Assembly: GCA_011799875.1 (NCBI GenBank)
Contig: CM022302.1
Coordinates: forward strand, 202,908,086-202,972,085
Source of the DNA: Thinopyrum elongatum
Lineage: Eukaryota; Streptophyta; Magnoliopsida; Poales; Poaceae
Direction of reading: 5' to 3'
Length of the DNA stretch: 64,000 bases
A program made the position numbers and the translations under genes. The notes below the pieces were generated by a model that saw only the letters and a list, made by a program, of their open reading frames with translations, was not told where the DNA came from and made no database searches. Position 1 is the first letter of the stretch. Each line of letters starts with the position of its first letter. Below, one piece after another: positions 1-10,596 of the stretch.

Positions 1-34
1 AGGTGTAGTTGCAATATCACCAGACCCACAAAAC

Positions 35-665
35 ATGGCCCCAACTCTAGCAGACTCTAGCTCTACTACACTGGTCATCTCTGATGCCCCAACTCAGCAG
101 ACCCGAACTACAGCAAATAGTATGATGATGCCAGTTGACATAGCACCAGCTCTACGATGCAAAACCCCCATTCCAGCAAATAGTACACCAAATCCAGTTG
201 CCAAATCCCTTTTCGAACAAGAGAGAGCCCCAATTGCAGCAAATAGGACCGTTGTTCCACTCCTTCCTAGTTTAGAAGAAGAAGCTTATATTGTTGTCAG
301 GAACTTTGTGCGGATCTTTCCTTCATGGAAAGATTATACCACAGACAAAGAACAATTTCCAATCTTCCTCCGCAACTTACGTGTGAGTAATGTACTAATG
401 TTATTCATGGTAATTAATGCATATGTTTCTGCTGACCAAAGATACAAGATTTCATTATTTTAAATAGGCGAGGACCAAACTAGATAGTCAAGACAAGCAA
501 GGGTTGGTTGCGCTTTTCAAGCACTCGTTGATGAAGTATCATTCCTACATGAGGCAAGCGCACTTCGATGGCAAGCCTCCAAATGAAATTTCTGTAAAGT
601 TTCCGGTGCTACATTTATCAGACAGTGACTGGAATAATCTTGTTACACATTGGTCTCGTCTGTAG
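35..665 (+). pseudogene. CACTA second-ORF protein, N-terminal exons (Ptta/En/Spm-like)
   Basis: Two exons fit in phase: from the window edge to 382 (donor GTGAGT at 383) and from 468 (acceptor ATAG) to a TAG at 663-665. The frame is open to the left edge, so the Met at 35 may not be the true start. Exon 1 is rich in Pro, Ser and Thr. Exon 2 contains SYMRQAHFDGKPP and SDSDWNNLVTHW, which resemble the plant Ptta/En/Spm transposase-associated family (PF03004 type), in which a Trp-Leu-Val-Trp segment ends the domain. The stop at 663 ends the domain early. The protein is presumed to bind element DNA together with TNP2; that role is inferred from the family. Confidence 0.55.
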
Positions 666-1043
666 TGTAAGGTACTGTCTATGATATCACATCACAATTT
701 GAACTACATTTCTGCATGTGCCTTACCGTCTCACTTATACGAAAACTGTTTGCAGAAGAACATTCATTCTCAAGGGACCATAGAATCTCGCAACTATACT
801 GCACACTGCTTTGCTCTTGGGAGTACCTCTTGCCCTGTATGACCATACTTACTTTCATAGCTGGTTGATTATGTAGCATCACTGCACATGTTAGCCTCGT
901 TATCCTCCATTTGGTGGACATTATAAGATCCGTATCGACTCTCACATAAATTTAGAATCAACCCAATGCTTTTGAAGAGGTTTAGCTCTGCAGTCCTCTT
1001 GTAAGGACTGAATGTCGTCTATCACTGTACTTGCATTAACAGC

Positions 1044-1127
1044 TACTCCCTCCGTCCCATAATAGAAGAGCGTTTTGTATAGTACACCAGTGTACAAAAC
1101 ACTCTTATATTATGGGAAGGATGGATT
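1044..1127. mobile_element. Stowaway-type MITE
   Basis: The left end is TA followed by CTCCCTCCGTCCCATAAT (1046-1063), the classic Triticeae Stowaway terminal repeat. The right end, ATTATGGGAAGGATGGA (about 1109-1125), is a mutated inverse of it. The element is only about 82 bp, with an inner inverted pair around TGTACAC. It lies in the intron-like gap between the second and last exons of the C1 gene, so it inserted into the CACTA element. Confidence 0.85.
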
Positions 1128-2034
1128 GGTTCATTGTGTAGCATTTTGCATCTTATCTCCCTCGCCCACCATTTACTAAAAAATATCAGATCTATATTTA
1201 ATCTTACCAAAATGTTGAATACACAGACAATGCTAGTGCAGAAGTGTAGCCCATTGCTCTTGTTAGTACATTTTGTCCTGTAACGCTTGTACTTACATGG
1301 ATTGGTAGTTGATTATGTAGCATCAATTTGCATCTTATCTTCATTATCCTCTATCCCTTCCAGTATTAGCATATCTATAATTACTCACTACAAAATGCAG
1401 AGTACATGCAATGCTTATGAAGAAGTTTCTGTGCTGAAATTCTTGAGTTATCCTTCCCTTGACATGGAGAAGGGCATTATAGAGCCGGTGTTAACTGTTA
1501 ATGTAAGTCCATCCTTCTAAAGCCTTTATCCTCAACTGTTGTTTAATTTGCTCATACTCCCTATCATCAACTGCTGTTTAGTTTGCTGTTTCTATCAAAA
1601 TGCATGTTCACAACAACTGTAAGTTCCAAGTTTTAGTTATAAACCAAATTCCTTATTCATACCATGCACATTACTCAATACTCCCTATATGTATGCTTGT
1701 TTTTGTGGATCTATATTCCAGTGTGTGGTGAAGTAGCCCACGTTTGCACCTTGTCATCTCCTGTTTTATCTTACTGATGATATGAACAACATGCCATGCA
1801 CATTAACCAAAATAGATACAATGATTGTCTTTGCCCTTCATCTATGCTTGTTTTGTTGACATGGTAATCCAGTAGTGTGGTGAAGCTCCCCGCATTATGA
1901 ACAATGCCAAATTATGCTATTGATATTTTGAACTAACTCTTTATTTTCTAATTTGAAATTGGAGGAAATTGACAGCACAGTTACCATCTTTGTTTATACA
2001 CGTGCAAATCCTGTCATCTCTCTGCTTGTTTCAG

Positions 2035-2376
2035 GGTGATATGCCTACTGGCATGCACAAGTCTGCTGAAGACTGTGAGACAAACCCAACATATATTGTA
2101 GCAAAGAAGGCAAAACATCTTGAAGATAGCGAGACAACCCCAAAGTCATGTCTTGATGCAGTGTTCAAGTTACTTGAGACTAGCAGTCAAACAAGCTCAC
2201 AGAATTCGCTGTCTGAATCAGTTCGACTTCTTCAATCCCAAGTTCAAGTAGAAAGGCATTCTGCAACTCAACTTCGACTTGAAGTCCTATCTCTAAGGAA
2301 GATCACGGAGAACACCAATGAGAAACTCATTCCTAAACAGCTACAGCTGAAAGCTATGACCGACATGCTAGGCTAG
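2035..2376 (+). pseudogene. CACTA second-ORF protein, C-terminal coiled-coil exon
   Basis: An acceptor TTTCAG ends at 2034 and the frame runs to a TAG at 2374-2376 (113 codons). The segment has the heptad pattern SLSESVRLLQSQVQVERHSA followed by TQLRLEVLSLRKITE, which predicts a coiled coil. This resembles the C-termini of En/Spm-associated proteins in Triticeae, which are probably used for dimerisation. It is separated from the N-terminal exons by about 1.37 kb holding a MITE. Whether it is still spliced to them cannot be told from sequence. Confidence 0.5.
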
Positions 2377-2689
2377 TCTCACAGCCTTGCTCAGCAGCTT
2401 GCACAGCAGCTCCCGCGCAAGGCTAACCTTTCTTGAACTGTCCTGGAAGTGGTCTTGGTTCAGTATTATTTTGTTACGTTGTAATGGCGCCCAGTTTTTG
2501 TAATCTGCTTCTTTGTTGCACTTTATGATCACTGGTGGCGAACTTCGATGCCCAGTGGATCTAATATACCATAAATCCTTTATTGTATAGTGTAGGTTTA
2601 TTCTAAGTTACTATGTCGTAATTTCTTTATTGTATAGACTAGGTTTGTTCTTAATTTCTACTAGTTACCGTATATGCCATCATTCGCTA

Positions 2690-3560
2690 TCTGAAAAAAC
2701 GGCGAAAATCTGATGTAAGCGATCGGGTTAAAGCAGTCGCCTCTAACGGGCCTGCATTTTAGCAGGCCACAATTGGGCCGGCCTGCAACTTTCTTGGGCC
2801 TGAAAGGCCATTGGGGCCTTCACACTTTGCGCGAGGCCCACAACTTACACGGGCCTACATTCGGCCCAAAGTTTAGTTGGGCCTTTAGTGGACTCAGCGC
2901 TTAGTTGGGCCCATGTAGCTTCGGGCCATTAACAGGCTCAATATTCTTCTGGCCTGTTACGGCCCAGAAGATACCGTGGGCCTTTAGCAGGCCGAAATGC
3001 ATGTTGGGCCTCAATTTTCAATAGACGTCCACGGGCCTTTAGCAGGCTGAAATGTAGACCGGGCCATTACTAGCCCAGTTATATGACGGGCCATTACTAG
3101 GCTGAAACATATCTCAGGCCTTAGTTGTCCCACTGATATCTTGGGCCTTTAAGAGGCCGAAAACTTAGTAGAGGCATCAACGGGCTGAATAATATGATAG
3201 GCCTTTAACAGGCCCAAAGTCACGTTGGGCTGAACTGTTGCCACCTTGATCACGGGCCGTTAGTGGGATGGATGTCGTGTCGAAACATATATGGCCCATG
3301 GGCAGCACGGGCCATTCCTAGGCCGAAAGACACACCGGGCTGAAATGGGCCCATGTCTACATCAGGCCTCTAACAGGCCGAAATATCACTGGGCCGTAAT
3401 TGGGCCCTAATACTCGACGAACAATTAATGGGCCAGATCTAGCTTTGGGCCATGTTTAAGCAGGCCCTTAGTGGGCTGGCCCACTAGTACCTGAGTAAAT
3501 ACTATAGGCCTTTGACTAGGCCGGCCTTTTTAACCTATATGGGCCTTTGTTGGGCCCTGC
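2690..3560. repeat. GGCC-rich subterminal repeat field of CACTA C1
   Basis: Variants of GGGCCTTTAGCAGGCC recur every 30-60 bp in both orientations. Clear copies are near 2978, 3031, 3142, 3198 and 3364, with many shorter GGGCC/GGCCC pairs. Each unit is itself an interrupted palindrome. In En/Spm elements, subterminal arrays bind the element's own DNA-binding protein (TNPA/TNP1); I infer the same role here. A less repetitive stretch with the terminal motif CTTCCGTGATGAT follows, up to the end at 3988. Confidence 0.7.
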
Positions 3561-4747
3561 CATGTGTCGACGTATCATAGGCACGTCTCCTCCATTGGAT
3601 GGACGACATCTGGCCCACCGAGGAGCCGACACGTGTTTCCTCCGGCCAATGATGATTTTACACGTGGAAAATCCCCATTGGTCCTGGCTGTTAACGGGTT
3701 ATCGGATCCAAACCGGAACCCGATAGCTTAACGGCAACCCATTACAGTGGATGCCACGTGTTGGTTACCCTTGACGAAAGCACTTCCATGACGCGCCGTT
3801 TATCGTCATGGAAGTGGACACTTCCGTGATGATAATTTTGGTATTGTCATGGAACACTTCTACGACACCACAGGTATGACTATCTTGATTCTGTCATAAA
3901 ATCATCATGGATGTACATGCATGACAGAAAACATGACCTACTGTGACAAACACGTATCATCACGGAAGTGGTTTTTTTTTTTGTAGTGCCTTGAGCCATC
4001 AAGGCCCTCCAGGAAAAACCTTTTCCCTTCATAATAAGGGCCAGATCTTCGTCCTCATTGAATAAGGGGTCTTCTGCTTGGCAGTGCTATTCTGGCTCAG
4101 GAGCCGGGCTGCTTATGTGCTCAAGCCAATGCCTCCATCTCTGCTTGAAATATGCGGAGGGTTAGGCATTTAAACAAACTTAAGGAAGTAGGGCAGATCA
4201 GAAAACGAGCTTACTATTTCAGCAGGATTATAATAAGACAGCCCATTGCGGAACTGTCATGGGGCGAAGTCTTCTGCCGTCCCTTGATAGATTCCAACCA
4301 ATGTTGTCCCAGAGGATGATTCGTCATAGAAGCTCTCCCGAATGGTTCGTGAAGAATCATCGGTCCCATTGTACTCGCACAATAAGTGAGGGTGTTGCCG
4401 AAGTGGTTGGACTCTTCGGTCTATCACCGTGGCCATTACATCAATAATGGTCAGGCCGGTGCATGTCAGCTGCGTCACTCGAGCCACCAGTTTGATTACT
4501 TCGGCACTTTCTTCTGAGGCCAGGCTCTTGGGCCTCTAGCTGTATCGCCTCTTCAGGGGCTCCATAGAGAATAAGGGAAGTCCTGGCTGGGCTGGCTCCC
4601 AGAGAGGGACGTCGTCAATACAGAACTATTAAGTGGGTCAGACATTGGTATCCTCCCGAGGTGAGCCCGGTGGGTAGTCTGTTCCTTCAATGCGGCAGAC
4701 TTCGGCTGCCCCGACCTCATACAACTTTTTGGCTGGGGAACAGAGCA

Positions 4748-5394
4748 TTATACAGAAATACCTCCATTACAGCTCAAAGTGCGACTTGCATATCCGAGGT
4801 GCATCTCACAAAGGGCGACATACCATGCAGTATGAAGGTGGCATTGGGGGTGAGGTGATGGAGCTGTAGCCCATAAACCTCCAGTAGACCCCGGAGGAAG
4901 GGGTGGATAGGAAATCCTAATCCACGCAGAAGGAAAGAAGCGAAACATACCCTCTCACCCTCTCAGGGGGATGGGTGTTTTTCTACGTGCACTTGGCCAT
5001 CTATGGATGCCAATCCTGCACGGGTCGTGGTCAGATCTGAATCCGGCAAATAACCCTGCTTAGCTAAATGCTCCATATGAAGGCGCGAGACTGTACAGCT
5101 GCCCCAATCGCCACTGACAGGGCCATGAGGGCGCCTGGAGGAGCCTGCATCATTCGCCTTGAGAAGCTCTAGAGGATGGACTCGGGAGGAGGGGGTGCTT
5201 GTGCGTTTGGTTTGGAAAGGAGGGATTGGATCGATGAAGTAAGTCAATGTGAGCAGCTCGTGAATATAAAGGGGAGGAAACCGACGCTTCGAGTGAATAT
5301 AAAGGGGAGGAAACCAACACTTCGATGTTTTGCCATAAAGCGGTTCACTTCCCCATAAAGATGCGGTTGCCAAGGTCAGGGATTGGAGCTGCAT
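4748..5394 (-). pseudogene. antisense gene of F, PF04195-like domain (broken)
   Basis: The minus strand encodes FLRGLLEVYGLQLHHLTPN (about 4845-4910) preceded by ERVCFASFLLRGLGFP. This matches the core of the plant putative gypsy-type transposon domain (PF04195), in which an FxRxxLxxYxxxxxxxxPN pattern is conserved. The same pattern occurs in the antisense genes of O and I. The upstream part (4963-5394) lies in another frame and ends at a TGA, so at least one frameshift separates the pieces. No long ORF continues below 4748, down to the CACTA end. The gene is transcribed away from the 3' LTR, against gag-pol. Its function is unknown. Confidence 0.6.
5260..5325. repeat. 33-bp tandem duplication near the F antisense gene start
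   Basis: Two adjacent copies of GTGAATATAAAGGGGAGGAA plus 13 further bases (5260-5292 and 5293-5325) differ at two positions. On the minus strand each copy contains TTTATATTCAC, a TATA-like sequence just upstream of the antisense coding region. It may duplicate a promoter core, but that is only a suggestion. Confidence 0.7.
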
Positions 5395-5535
5395 GCGTTA
5401 GGTCCGGGTCCACCTGGCAGGGCTGTTGGTAATCGAAGACTCCTTAGAGGGGAACTCGCCTATCGAGCCGAAGACTCCAGATCCGAAGTCCCGTAAGAAT
5501 AGTCCTCGGCGTCGAAGACCCGTTCAGGCGCTACA

Positions 5536-5985
5536 TACGATGTCCTGGATAAGGAGGTACTAACCCAGCCGGCCCATTCTCCTCAGATTGGGCTGGCAAG
5601 CCACCATTCATGATCAAGATGGACTCTGGAAGCCGTACGTAGGAGGCGTGATCAAGACTGCCTCCCTCGAAGACTTGACATATACTCCAAGATCTCTGTC
5701 GCCGCTTAGCTCATAGCTACCGACCTTGTAACCCTAGATACCCTTCATGGCGTGTATATAAGCCATAGGGTTTAGCCCGTACAGGGGACATCAACACAAA
5801 ATCATTCACCTAGCCCTAGACTTGATACATCTCCATTGATATAAACAAGAGAAAGATGTAGGGTTTACCTCCATCAAGAGGGCCCGAACCTGGGTAAACA
5901 TCGTCTCATTCGTCCCTATTACCCTCGATCTGAGATCCATAGCTCGGGACCCCTACCCTGAGGTTTGCCGGTTTTGACACCGATA
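5536..5985 (+). repeat. 3' LTR of F
   Basis: It begins near TACGATGTCCTGGAT (the usual TG start appears mutated; a TG occurs at 5541) and ends at CGATA, expected CGACA. It carries TATATAAG at 5755-5762 and the shared U5 motif CCCGAACCTGGGTAAA near 5885. The following bases ATAGG (5986-5990) would be the target duplication. The second LTR is outside the window. Confidence 0.65.
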
Positions 5986-7907
5986 ATAGGGGCTTATAAT
6001 TTTGCCTCCCAACTCATTTACCTCAAGGGTAATGTCAATAATAATAACTCATGATCACGCATATTCAACTGGATATATATGCCTAGATCTTTCCTCACCA
6101 CACGATTCTTGCAAACAGAGAAAAATAAAAAGGAATAGAGGAGAACACTATTGACTCTTGCATGAAAAGTAAATACATAAAAGTAAAAGATAGGCCCTTC
6201 GCAGAGGGAAGCAGAGGTTGTCATGTGCTTTTTATTTTTGGATGCGCAAGCTCTTAATGCAAAGGAACATCACATTATATTGCCCCTTGTGATAGAAACC
6301 TTTATTATGCAGTCCGTCGCTTTTATTTCCTTACCATCACAAGTTCGTACAATGCTTATTTTCCCTTACAATAAAAGATCATACATATTTAGAAGCAATT
6401 TTTATTGCCTTATGCACCAATGACAACTTACTTGAAGGATCTTATTCAATCCATGGGTAGGTATAGTGGACTCTTATGACATGAAACTGGGTTTAAGGGT
6501 TTTGAGATGCACAAGTAGTATCTCTACTTGGTGCGGATTTTTGGCTAGCAAAGATATTGAGCAAGCACCACATGTTGGAGGATCTATGACAATATAACTT
6601 CTATGTGAATATAAGCAAACATAACTCATTACGTTTTCTTCCTTGTCCAACATCAACAATTTGACATAAAATACTTATGGGGGCTCACAATCATAAAAGA
6701 TGTCCAAGATAGAATATTTATATGTGAATCTTCTCTTCCCTTATTAATTCTTTCATGAATTGCATCATTGACCAATGCTATGTTTGTCAACTTTCAATAA
6801 ATTTTACCACTTACACTTTTCTTTATGTTATGTCATTACTTCCCATGAGATTAGCATATGATCTTCTCCATTATTTTCATTGCTAAGATTGAAACATAAA
6901 AGTAAAGAAGCAAAAAATCTAACTACTCTTTATTATATAACTCTCAACTCGATTACATAGATAGATAGATCACCAAACTAGCACTCGAAAATAGATCATG
7001 CTAAACTTTTTTTCAACTAAATCATGAAATAGCTAAGGATCGAACTAAAAACAGGTAAAGATAATAAAAGTGATGGTGATACGATACCCGGGCACCTCCC
7101 CCAAGCTTGGAAAAAGCCAAGGGGAGTACCCATACCCGTGTACTCAAGTTTCCTTCTTTGGTGGTGATGGTGGTGTTGAAACGATGGGCTTGTCCTTCAG
7201 CCTTAGCAGATATTCCAGCTTACAGTTGATACTCCAGAGGGCGATGTTTTGTTCTTCCAACAAAATAACTTCACGAGTGAGAGATGTATTTTGAAACACA
7301 AAGTGTTTCAAAAACCCTTAAGCTGTCAATTTTACACGGGGAGAGATAATCATAGAAAGGCTGAAGAATATCCTGCTTCTCCGGGGTTTCCTCCATAGGC
7401 TTGGCTTGATCTTCCCCCTAAGCCTGGCTTCCAGCAACCTTTTCAGCTTTGTCCTCCTCGCCAAGGTCCTCCTCTCCTGATGACCACTCATAATAAACCT
7501 CGTTGTATGGGAGTTTGCCCGGCAAAGGTTGCATGATACGGTGCTTAGTGCAGAGCTTTGGAGGGGCCATGGCGATATGGATCTGTCAGAAAAATAGCAC
7601 GAATCAAGAACAGAGGATATTTCTCCGATACGGTGGTCAAAACGTCCGGGAGTATATATATAAAGAATTTTTAACTTGCCAAAAAAGTATTCCAGAAGAA
7701 AATGGAGTCGGGAAGGCTCACGAGGGGCCCACAAGCCACCAGGGCGCGCCCTAGGGGGTGGGCGCGCCCTGGTGTCTCATGGGCACCTGAGTGGGCCCCT
7801 GCGGTGTTTCTTATTTTTGTATCTTTCTAATATTCCAAAACTGACGGAAAATATTTTTATGAAATTTTGGAGTCGGTTTATTTACTGTATCACGTACCTC
7901 TTCCTTT
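5986..7907 (-). other. 3' non-coding region of H
   Basis: About 1.9 kb between the integrase end and the boundary with F has no ORF I can assign to a protein family. It is A/T-rich, with a CCCCCAAGCTTGGAAAAAGCCAAGGGG segment near 7100 that is common in this group of Triticeae elements. A minus-strand frame at 7318-7734 has no recognisable motifs, and I do not call it a gene. Confidence 0.5.
7739..7772. repeat. perfect 13-bp inverted repeat with GGCGCGCC in each arm
   Basis: CCAGGGCGCGCCC (7739-7751) and GGGCGCGCCCTGG (7760-7772) are exact reverse complements with an 8-base spacer, giving a very stable GC-only stem. It sits in the otherwise A/T-rich 3' region of H. Similar GGCGCGCC blocks occur near 49960 and 57035 in other LTR sequences here. 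Confidence 0.9.
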
Positions 7908-8826
7908 TCACAGTTCTGGAGTGTTCTGGAAGGTCTCTCTTATGTATTCCTCCTGTGTTATAGTTTGAATAATGTTAGTTCCAACATTAATAGGTGTACC
8001 TAAGATATAATGCTTAATTCTTTGCCCATTGACCACCTTCGGATTAGTGTCTTCGGCATTATTGATCTTAATGGCTCCAGAATGATAAACTTCCTCGATG
8101 ATATACGGCCCTTCCCATTTAGAGAGAAGTTTTCTTGCAAAAAAATAAAATAAAACGAGAATTGTACAATAGAACATACTCACCCACTTTGAATTCCAGT
8201 TTTTGAATTCTTTTATCATGCCATCTCTTAACTTTTTCTTTAAACAATTTGGCATTTTCATAAGCTTGGGTTCTCCATTCATCTAGCGAGCTAATATCAA
8301 ATAACCTCTTCTTACCGGCAAGTTTGAAATCATAATTGAGTTCTTTAATTGCACAATATGCTTTATTTTCTAACTCAAGAGGTAAATGACATGCTTTTCC
8401 ATTAACCATTTTATATGGAGATATACCCATAGGATTTTTATAAGTGGTTCTATAAGCCCATAATGCATCATCAAGTTTCTTAAACCAATTCTTTCTAGAT
8501 CTATTGACGGTCTTTTGCAAAATTAACTTTATTTCCCTATTGCTCAATTCAACTTGACCACTAGACTGAGGATGATAGGGGGATGCAATTATATGGTTGA
8601 GATCATATTTAGCAATTTTACGGAAAGCACCATGAATTAAGTGTGAACCACCATCAATCATTAAATATCTATGGACTCCAAACCTCGGGAAAATAACTTC
8701 TTTAAGCATTTTAATGGAAGTGTTATGATCAGCACTACTAGTTGGAATAGCTTCTACCCACTTAGTAACGTAATCAACAACAACTAGAATATGTGTATAC
8801 CCATTAGAGGATGGAAAAGGTCCCAT
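7908..8826 (-). pseudogene. H integrase, catalytic core and C-terminal part
   Basis: The core frame (8119-8826) opens with MGPFPSSNGYTHILVVVDY and continues with MIDGGSHLI and SGQVELSNREIK. These hold the second Asp and the Glu of the D,D-35-E integrase triad; the first Asp falls on the other side of insertion W. A frameshift near 8150-8280 moves the C-terminal GPY/F-type segment (KLLSKWEGPYIIEEVYHSG) into another frame (7908-8282). Integrase inserts retrotransposon DNA into the chromosome; this copy cannot work. The N-terminal zinc-binding part is 36 kb away at 44850-45150. Confidence 0.85.
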
Positions 8827-8831
8827 ATAAT

Positions 8832-10380
8832 TGATATGTCTCCAACGTATCTATAATTTTTTATTGTTCCATGCTATTATATTATCCATCTTGGATGTTT
8901 CATATGCATTATTATGCTATTTTACATCATTTTTTGGGACTAACCTATTAACCCAGTGCCAAGTGCCAGTTGTTGTTTTTTCCTTGTTTGTCTTTTTACA
9001 GAAAATCAATACCAAATGGAGTCCAAACGGAACGAAACTTTTTGATGATTTTTCTTGGACCACAAGACACCCGGGAACCTTCGGGAGGAGGTAATGGGGG
9101 CCACAGATTGGCGACAAGCTCCTCCAAGCTTTTGGCCCCCTGAGGCTCCTTTAACCCTAATTCTTCTTCTATAAATACCCAAATATTCCACGTAGACCAG
9201 AGGGCACACCAAAAAAACTTTTCGCCACCACAATTTCTATCCTCATGAGATCCCATCTGGAGACCTGTTTCGGTACTCTGCCGGAGGGGGATTCGATCAT
9301 GGAGGGCCTCTACATCAACCTTGCTGCCCTTCCGATGATATGTGAGTATTTTACCATAGACCTACAGGTCCATAACTAGTAGCTAGATGGCTTCTTCTCT
9401 CTCTTTGATCTTCAATACAATGTTCTCCTCGATGTTCTTGGAGATCTATTTGATGTAATCTTCTTTTGCGGTGCGTTTGTTGAGATCCGATTAATTGTGG
9501 ATTTATAATCAGATTATATATGGATTTTATTTGAGTCTTCTTTGAACTCTTTTATGCATGATTAAGATAGCTTTGTATTTCTCTCCGGTCTATTGATTTG
9601 GTTTGGCCAACTAGATTGATTTTTCTTGCCATGGGAGAGGTTCTTTGTAATGGGTTCAATCTTGCGGTGCTTATTCCCAGTGACAGAAGGGGACATGACA
9701 CGTATTTGTACTGTTGACATTAAGGATAAAAAAGTGGGGTTTGTTCATATTGATTGTATCTATCCCTCTACATCATGTCATCTTGCTTAAGGCGTTACTC
9801 CATTCTTGTTAACTTAATACACTAGATGCATGCTGGATAGGGGTTGATGTGTGGAGTAATAGTAGTACATGCAGGCATGGGTCGGTCTACTTGTCACGGA
9901 CGTGATGCCTATATTCATGATCATTGCCTTAGATATCATCATAACTTTGCGCTTTTCTATCAATTGCTCAACAGTAATTTGTTTACCCGCCGTATGTGTT
10001 CTTTCAAGAGAGAAGCCTCTAGTAAAAACTATGGCCCCCGAGTCTATCTTTTATCATATTATTTTCAGATCTACAAAACCAAAAACCCAAAAATACCTTG
10101 CTACAATTTATTTACCTTTACTTTATTTTGAACTTTTACTTATCTTTTATACCTATCTCTATCAGATCTCATCCTTTCAAGTAACTGTGAAGGGATTGAC
10201 AACCCCTTTATCGCGTTGGATGCAAGTATTTGTTTGTGTTGGTGCAACCATTGGTGACTTGTGCGTTCCTCCTACTAGATTGATACCTTGGTTCTGAACT
10301 GAGGGAAATACTTATCTCTACTTTGCTGCATCACCCTTTCCTCTTCAAGGGAAAAACCAACGCAAGCTCAAGAAGTAGCA
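8832..10380 (+). repeat. 5' LTR of W
   Basis: 1549 bp, TG...CA. TATAAATA lies at 9170-9177, followed by a leader. It ends CTCAAGAAGTAGCA just before the primer-binding site. Compared with the 3' LTR it lacks a block of about 30 bp near 9120, where the 3' copy has an extra G-rich stretch. The sequence can be aligned over its whole length with the two pieces of the 3' LTR. Confidence 0.92.
9170..9177 (+). promoter_or_regulatory. TATA box of the W 5' LTR
   Basis: TATAAATA in CTTCTTCTATAAATACCC. The same string is at 43629-43636 in the 3' LTR. Its position, about 340 bp into the LTR, is suitable for retrotransposon transcription start. Confidence 0.6.
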
Positions 10381-10391
10381 GGAAGAATTTC

Positions 10392-10409
10392 TGGCGCCGT
10401 TGCCGGGGA
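10392..10409 (+). other. primer-binding site of W
   Basis: TGGCGCCGTTGCCGGGGA starts 11 bases after the LTR end. This is the common Athila-type site, thought to pair with the 3' end of a tRNA (tRNA-Asp is usually quoted). Confidence 0.8.
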
Positions 10410-10596
10410 GAATTTACATCAAGCCTGCCAAGTACCCATCATAAACTCTCATCTCTTGCATTTACATTATTTTCCATTTGCCTCTCGTTTTCCTCTCCCC
10501 CACTTCTAAAACGTTTTCAGAAAAACACAAAAATATTTGCCTTCTTTTCATTCATCTTTTCATTTGCTTGTGCGCTAGATTGCTTTCTTTGTTATC

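Larger units (their letters stand above)
1..3988 (+). mobile_element. CACTA DNA transposon C1, 3' part
   Basis: The right end reads ...TTTTTTTTTTGTAGTG at 3972-3988, the inverse of a CACTAC start, which is the hallmark of CACTA (En/Spm) elements. The next three bases, CCT at 3989-3991, would be one copy of the 3-bp target duplication. Inside lie a broken plus-strand gene with a coiled-coil C-terminus and a GGCC-rich subterminal repeat field, the usual CACTA order. The left end and the TNP2-type transposase lie outside the window. The element probably sits inside gypsy element F, whose sequence begins directly after it. Confidence 0.8.
3989..5985 (+). mobile_element. Ty3/gypsy element F, 3' end (Fatima-like)
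   Basis: The piece holds a minus-strand antisense ORF and a plus-strand 3' LTR ending GGTTTTGACACCGATA. That LTR end is typical of Fatima-type gypsy elements in wheat, which end GACACCGACA. Orientation is set by the plus-strand TATATAAG at 5755-5762 and by the order antisense ORF then LTR, as in elements O and I. The rest of F should lie left of the window beyond CACTA C1. F appears to be inserted in element H, whose sequence resumes at 5986. Confidence 0.65.

Noticed and set aside
3989..5985. F as a minus-strand element with its 5' LTR at 5985
   Set aside because: The TATA box, the GACACCG end and comparison with LTR J-A all put the LTR on the plus strand; the minus-strand ORF is then the antisense gene.
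9869..10297. Plus-strand hydrophobic frames in the W LTR (also 44307-44721) as membrane proteins
   Set aside because: They occur in both LTR copies within untranslated LTR sequence and simply reflect T-rich composition.
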